This document shows positions 8,094-10,605 of a stretch of DNA of 10,605 nucleotides, piece after piece. The notes beneath the pieces are model-generated. The model searched no databases, had not been told where the DNA came from, and worked only from the letters and a program-made list of their open reading frames with translations. The DNA lies in NCBI GenBank assembly GCA_004151065.3, contig NWUY0303886601.1, positions 1-10,605 on the forward strand, read 5' to 3'. Source of the stretch: Larix sibirica. Taxonomy: Eukaryota; Streptophyta; Pinopsida; Pinales; Pinaceae. Every line of letters begins with the position of its first letter. Position 1 is the stretch's first letter. The position numbers were made by a program, and so were the translations under genes.

Positions 8094-8276
8094 CTATCAT
8101 ACACTCCACGGAGTAAAAACCATTTTGAAGAGTAGAGTTGAAACAAGGTCATAGTACCATGGATCAACAATTAAGGAGTTGTAGCCATCCTTATTCATCC
8201 TAAAAATTTACTTGCATAAAATTGAATTTTTTTTGGATGATGCGGATTGCCTAATACCAAAGATGCTCCTGCATCA

Positions 8277-10605
8277 TTTCATCATAATGTTTATTCTATT
8301 ACAATTATGATTCTAGTGTAATAATTAATTACTTTAAGTAATTATTTCCTACCCTCAAGTACCTATCTCTTATTTTGAAGCAACCAATTCCTATATGGCA
8401 TTCAATGAGAGTTCAATTATGACTCTTGGTTCCTATAATTAATAAACTTGAAGAGTTGGATCAACACTCTTCATTTCCCTCTCATTCATTCACACAAAAG
8501 AGAGAAATCGAATTTGGAGAAGCTTGAGAAAAAAGTGATTTCTTGATGAAAAAAGAATAGCCCAACTATCATAGCGTCAATGGAGAGATGAAAGTGGCAC
8601 TACCATGTGGAATTAGACACCAAGGTTGAGTAGGGAAGTACTTTCTTCAACCTCTACACTTTTGTTGGTTTATTTGGAAGCCTTCGGTAAAGAGAAGAGT
8701 GGTTGGAAAGCTTAGACAAATCTTCTTTGCCTTGGTGGTTTCATAACCCAATACGCGGCCAACATCCACAAAGGATTTTCCTCTGGTTGGGAGGAAAATG
8801 ATTCATCCATATTTAGTTGCCTTGGATCTTAATTTATCAAAATATAAGTTATTTTCTTCTTCTCTCTTGTTATGAATTTAATCGTATATGATTAAGAATA
8901 TAATTTCATTATTTCTTAAAAATCTTTACATTGAAATTTCCTATAGGTTTGATGAACAAATGGATATAAATTTATATTATATACAATTTGTTTGTAGAAA
9001 TGCATTTCACATACAATTCCAAAAAGCGCTTCCATCTATTTAATGCAACATTATCATATTAAACAAACAAATACTATATTTGCACTAGGGATGGCTGGCA
9101 CATATCTTCATATCTCCACCAAAAATCAATTTCAAATTTTCTTGTATGACCCTTAAAAACACAAAATTGTTGTAGTTGAAATTCTACTATGACTTGACCA
9201 TACGATGCCCATTGCCATTCAAATTTTAACAATGGGTAGCTAACATTAATATCCACATTCTCACCAAATTTTAAAGTTGGATTCATCCATTTTGTTCCCA
9301 AAAATTTGAAAATAAAGTCAAGACAAGAAGGGCTACTCAAATCTCACATACCTTAGAGAGATTGTGTTTGTTGTGCGCGGAAAATTTTGGCATCTTATGT
9401 GAATTATTTTAAGGGATTAAATGAGATGGTTATATTTGTTATGGATTGGTTTGAACCATGATTTAGTTTCACATTGGCTTCTTGAAAGGAGGATCTGCTA
9501 GATCCCCCATACCCATGAAATCCTATGAGCACTATCCATAGATTATTATGCAACTATTATAAATGTTTTCGGAGATTTATGTGAGGTATTTACCTTTGTT
9601 ATGTGCTAGATTGTATCATGTTTTGATCTTGAGAATGTGAGTTCCTATTGTATAAGGATTTATGTCATTATATATAACCACGTAATATATTTTGTGAATA
9701 ACGAGACAAGAGACATGTAAATTAAAGAATATTAAGCAAGAAAAATGTAGGTTAAATAATCATTTCCTTATATTTATTAGACTGTAATGATCATGGAATC
9801 ACACTTTTAATTAAGGGAGAAGGTGTTATATGCATGAGCTTAAGGACCTAAACCCAGTGATTGTCCTCCTTTGAAGCGAACAAGACCTCCATATAAGAGT
9901 ATATAGGGAATTGGTGAGTTGAGATAATTAATAGACTTCTTAAATAGATTTAATACGTGAATCACATGCTTATGATTATGGTAATTTGGTTATGCTATAT
10001 ATTCTTACATGTCACCATATTGAAAAGGTATTATGTGGAAAATATGTGAATTGCTATTTTTAATTGAATTGGGATCTTGAACTTGATTTGTTATCTAAGA
10101 AATAATTATCTAGACCTTGCATTTAAATATTGAAAGGTTGACCTTATGTCAACTGGTGTAATGCCAAACTTTGTCGTAGAAATTAAGAGGAAGGGTTTCC
10201 TTTTGAAAATGGTCTTGCATAAATTTTGATTTACATATCACTACCATCAATGAAATGTTAGACCAATAGACCCTACTTTTGATATTAAGAATGAAATCAC
10301 ATTCGACATAGAAGACATGGGACAACAATCTTGAGGTGAATTAATTAGAGGATGGAGCCATCGATTTAAAATGCTAAGATGTTGAACTTTTGGTTTATCA
10401 TGATGATACTCAAAGACTTCGATCATGTTAATATGCCACCCTCATCCATACCATTTTGAGGCTAACAAAAAATCCAGATGTAGAAGCTTTAACTTCACAA
10501 CATCGACCATTGCAAGGGAGCCATGCATCTCATGGTGGTCCTTATATGAATGTTCCTTGTGTTAAAGTTAGAGCATCATGAGTCATTCTCTAGGTCAATC
10601 TTGTG
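8277..10605. other. Right flank, AT-rich, no supported gene
   Basis: This is host DNA outside the LTR, with no gene that I can support. A minus-strand open frame at 9074-9340 (88 residues, tryptophan-rich, TTG rather than ATG start) has no recognisable motif. The section at about 8500-8830 is less AT-rich and has short protein-like pieces in several frames but no consistent reading frame. No tRNA, LTR pair, terminal inverted repeat or tandem array was noticed in the remainder. Confidence 0.45.
8450..8472. repeat. Imperfect inverted repeat
   Basis: GAAGAGTTG and CAACACTCTTC pair with 9 bp and an unpaired CA or AC step, around a GAT loop. It is a possible hairpin with no gene nearby to give it a role. 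Confidence 0.5.

Larger units (their letters stand above)
4973..8276 (-). mobile_element. Truncated Ty3/gypsy LTR retrotransposon (chromovirus-like)
   Basis: Read on the minus strand, the order is LTR (8276 to 7436), 2-nt spacer, initiator tRNA-Met primer-binding site, leader of about 170 nt, gag, protease, then the first part of reverse transcriptase. Gag-protease-RT without an intervening integrase fits Ty3/gypsy, since Ty1/copia places integrase before RT. The IIDGGS protease motif, LLGRPW motif, RT block [13 protein letters not shown] and the tRNA-iMet primer suggest a chromovirus-like lineage. The chromodomain that would prove it lies in the missing integrase. Homology ends at about 4973, and the 3' half and second LTR are not found. 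Multiple stops and frame changes make it non-functional. A minus-strand insertion in plant DNA is certain; the exact clade is inference. Confidence 0.9.
7436..8276 (-). repeat. 5' LTR of the Ty3/gypsy element, 841 bp
   Basis: The inner boundary is fixed by the primer-binding site: TGATGCAG at 7436-7443 on the plus strand starts 2 bp from it. The outer boundary is the exact inverse CTGCATCA at 8269-8276, giving TG...CA ends with perfect 8-bp terminal inverted repeats. Five bases beyond (8277-8281) read TTTCA, one half of a possible target duplication that cannot be tested because the other LTR is absent. A plus-strand open frame at 7626-7841 within it is chance. Confidence 0.82.

Noticed and set aside
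1-10605. tRNA or rRNA genes and CRISPR arrays
   Set aside because: No T-loop-like tRNA signature, rRNA core or regularly spaced identical repeats were seen. The 68-bp repeats diverge and lack the spacer pattern.

Overview
The window looks like intergenic nuclear DNA from a seed plant: AT-rich, no intact protein-coding gene, and dominated by decayed repeats. The plant assignment rests on a Ty3/gypsy LTR retrotransposon remnant on the minus strand. It has plant-type Gag and protease features and a primer-binding site matching the 3' end of plant initiator tRNA-Met. I cannot name the species.

Layout from left to right. Positions 1-220 hold what looks like the 3' end of an unrecognised protein gene on the plus strand, with a frame change near 120-135, so probably a pseudogene. 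Positions 221-1140 are non-coding, with a 26-bp direct repeat and a (CAA)6 tract. Positions 1141-1625 form a block clearly richer in CpG than the rest of the window, ending in a perfect 9-bp-arm palindrome. From 1644 to about 2805 lies a degenerate repeat field whose units carry a GGGA...TCCC mini-palindrome. The first units are tandem with a period of about 68 bp. Positions 2806-4972 are AT-rich and unassigned.

Positions 4973-8276 are the left-truncated retrotransposon, read right to left: one LTR (7436-8276, 841 bp, perfect 8-bp terminal inverted repeats), a 2-nt spacer, the primer-binding site, a short leader, gag with a CCHC zinc knuckle, an aspartic protease with an IIDGGS active site, a 15-residue tandem repeat linker, and the first part of reverse transcriptase. 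Homology stops just before the catalytic YxDD box. RNase H, integrase and the second LTR are absent. The reading frame carries many in-frame stops and about three frame changes, so the element is dead. Most gag stops could have arisen by C-to-T changes, as expected for a methylated, silenced element.

Positions 8277-10605 lie outside the LTR and hold no gene I can support. Nothing here forms a working pathway or operon. No previously undescribed system was found; the most unusual structures are the degenerate palindromic repeat field and the repeat linker between protease and reverse transcriptase.
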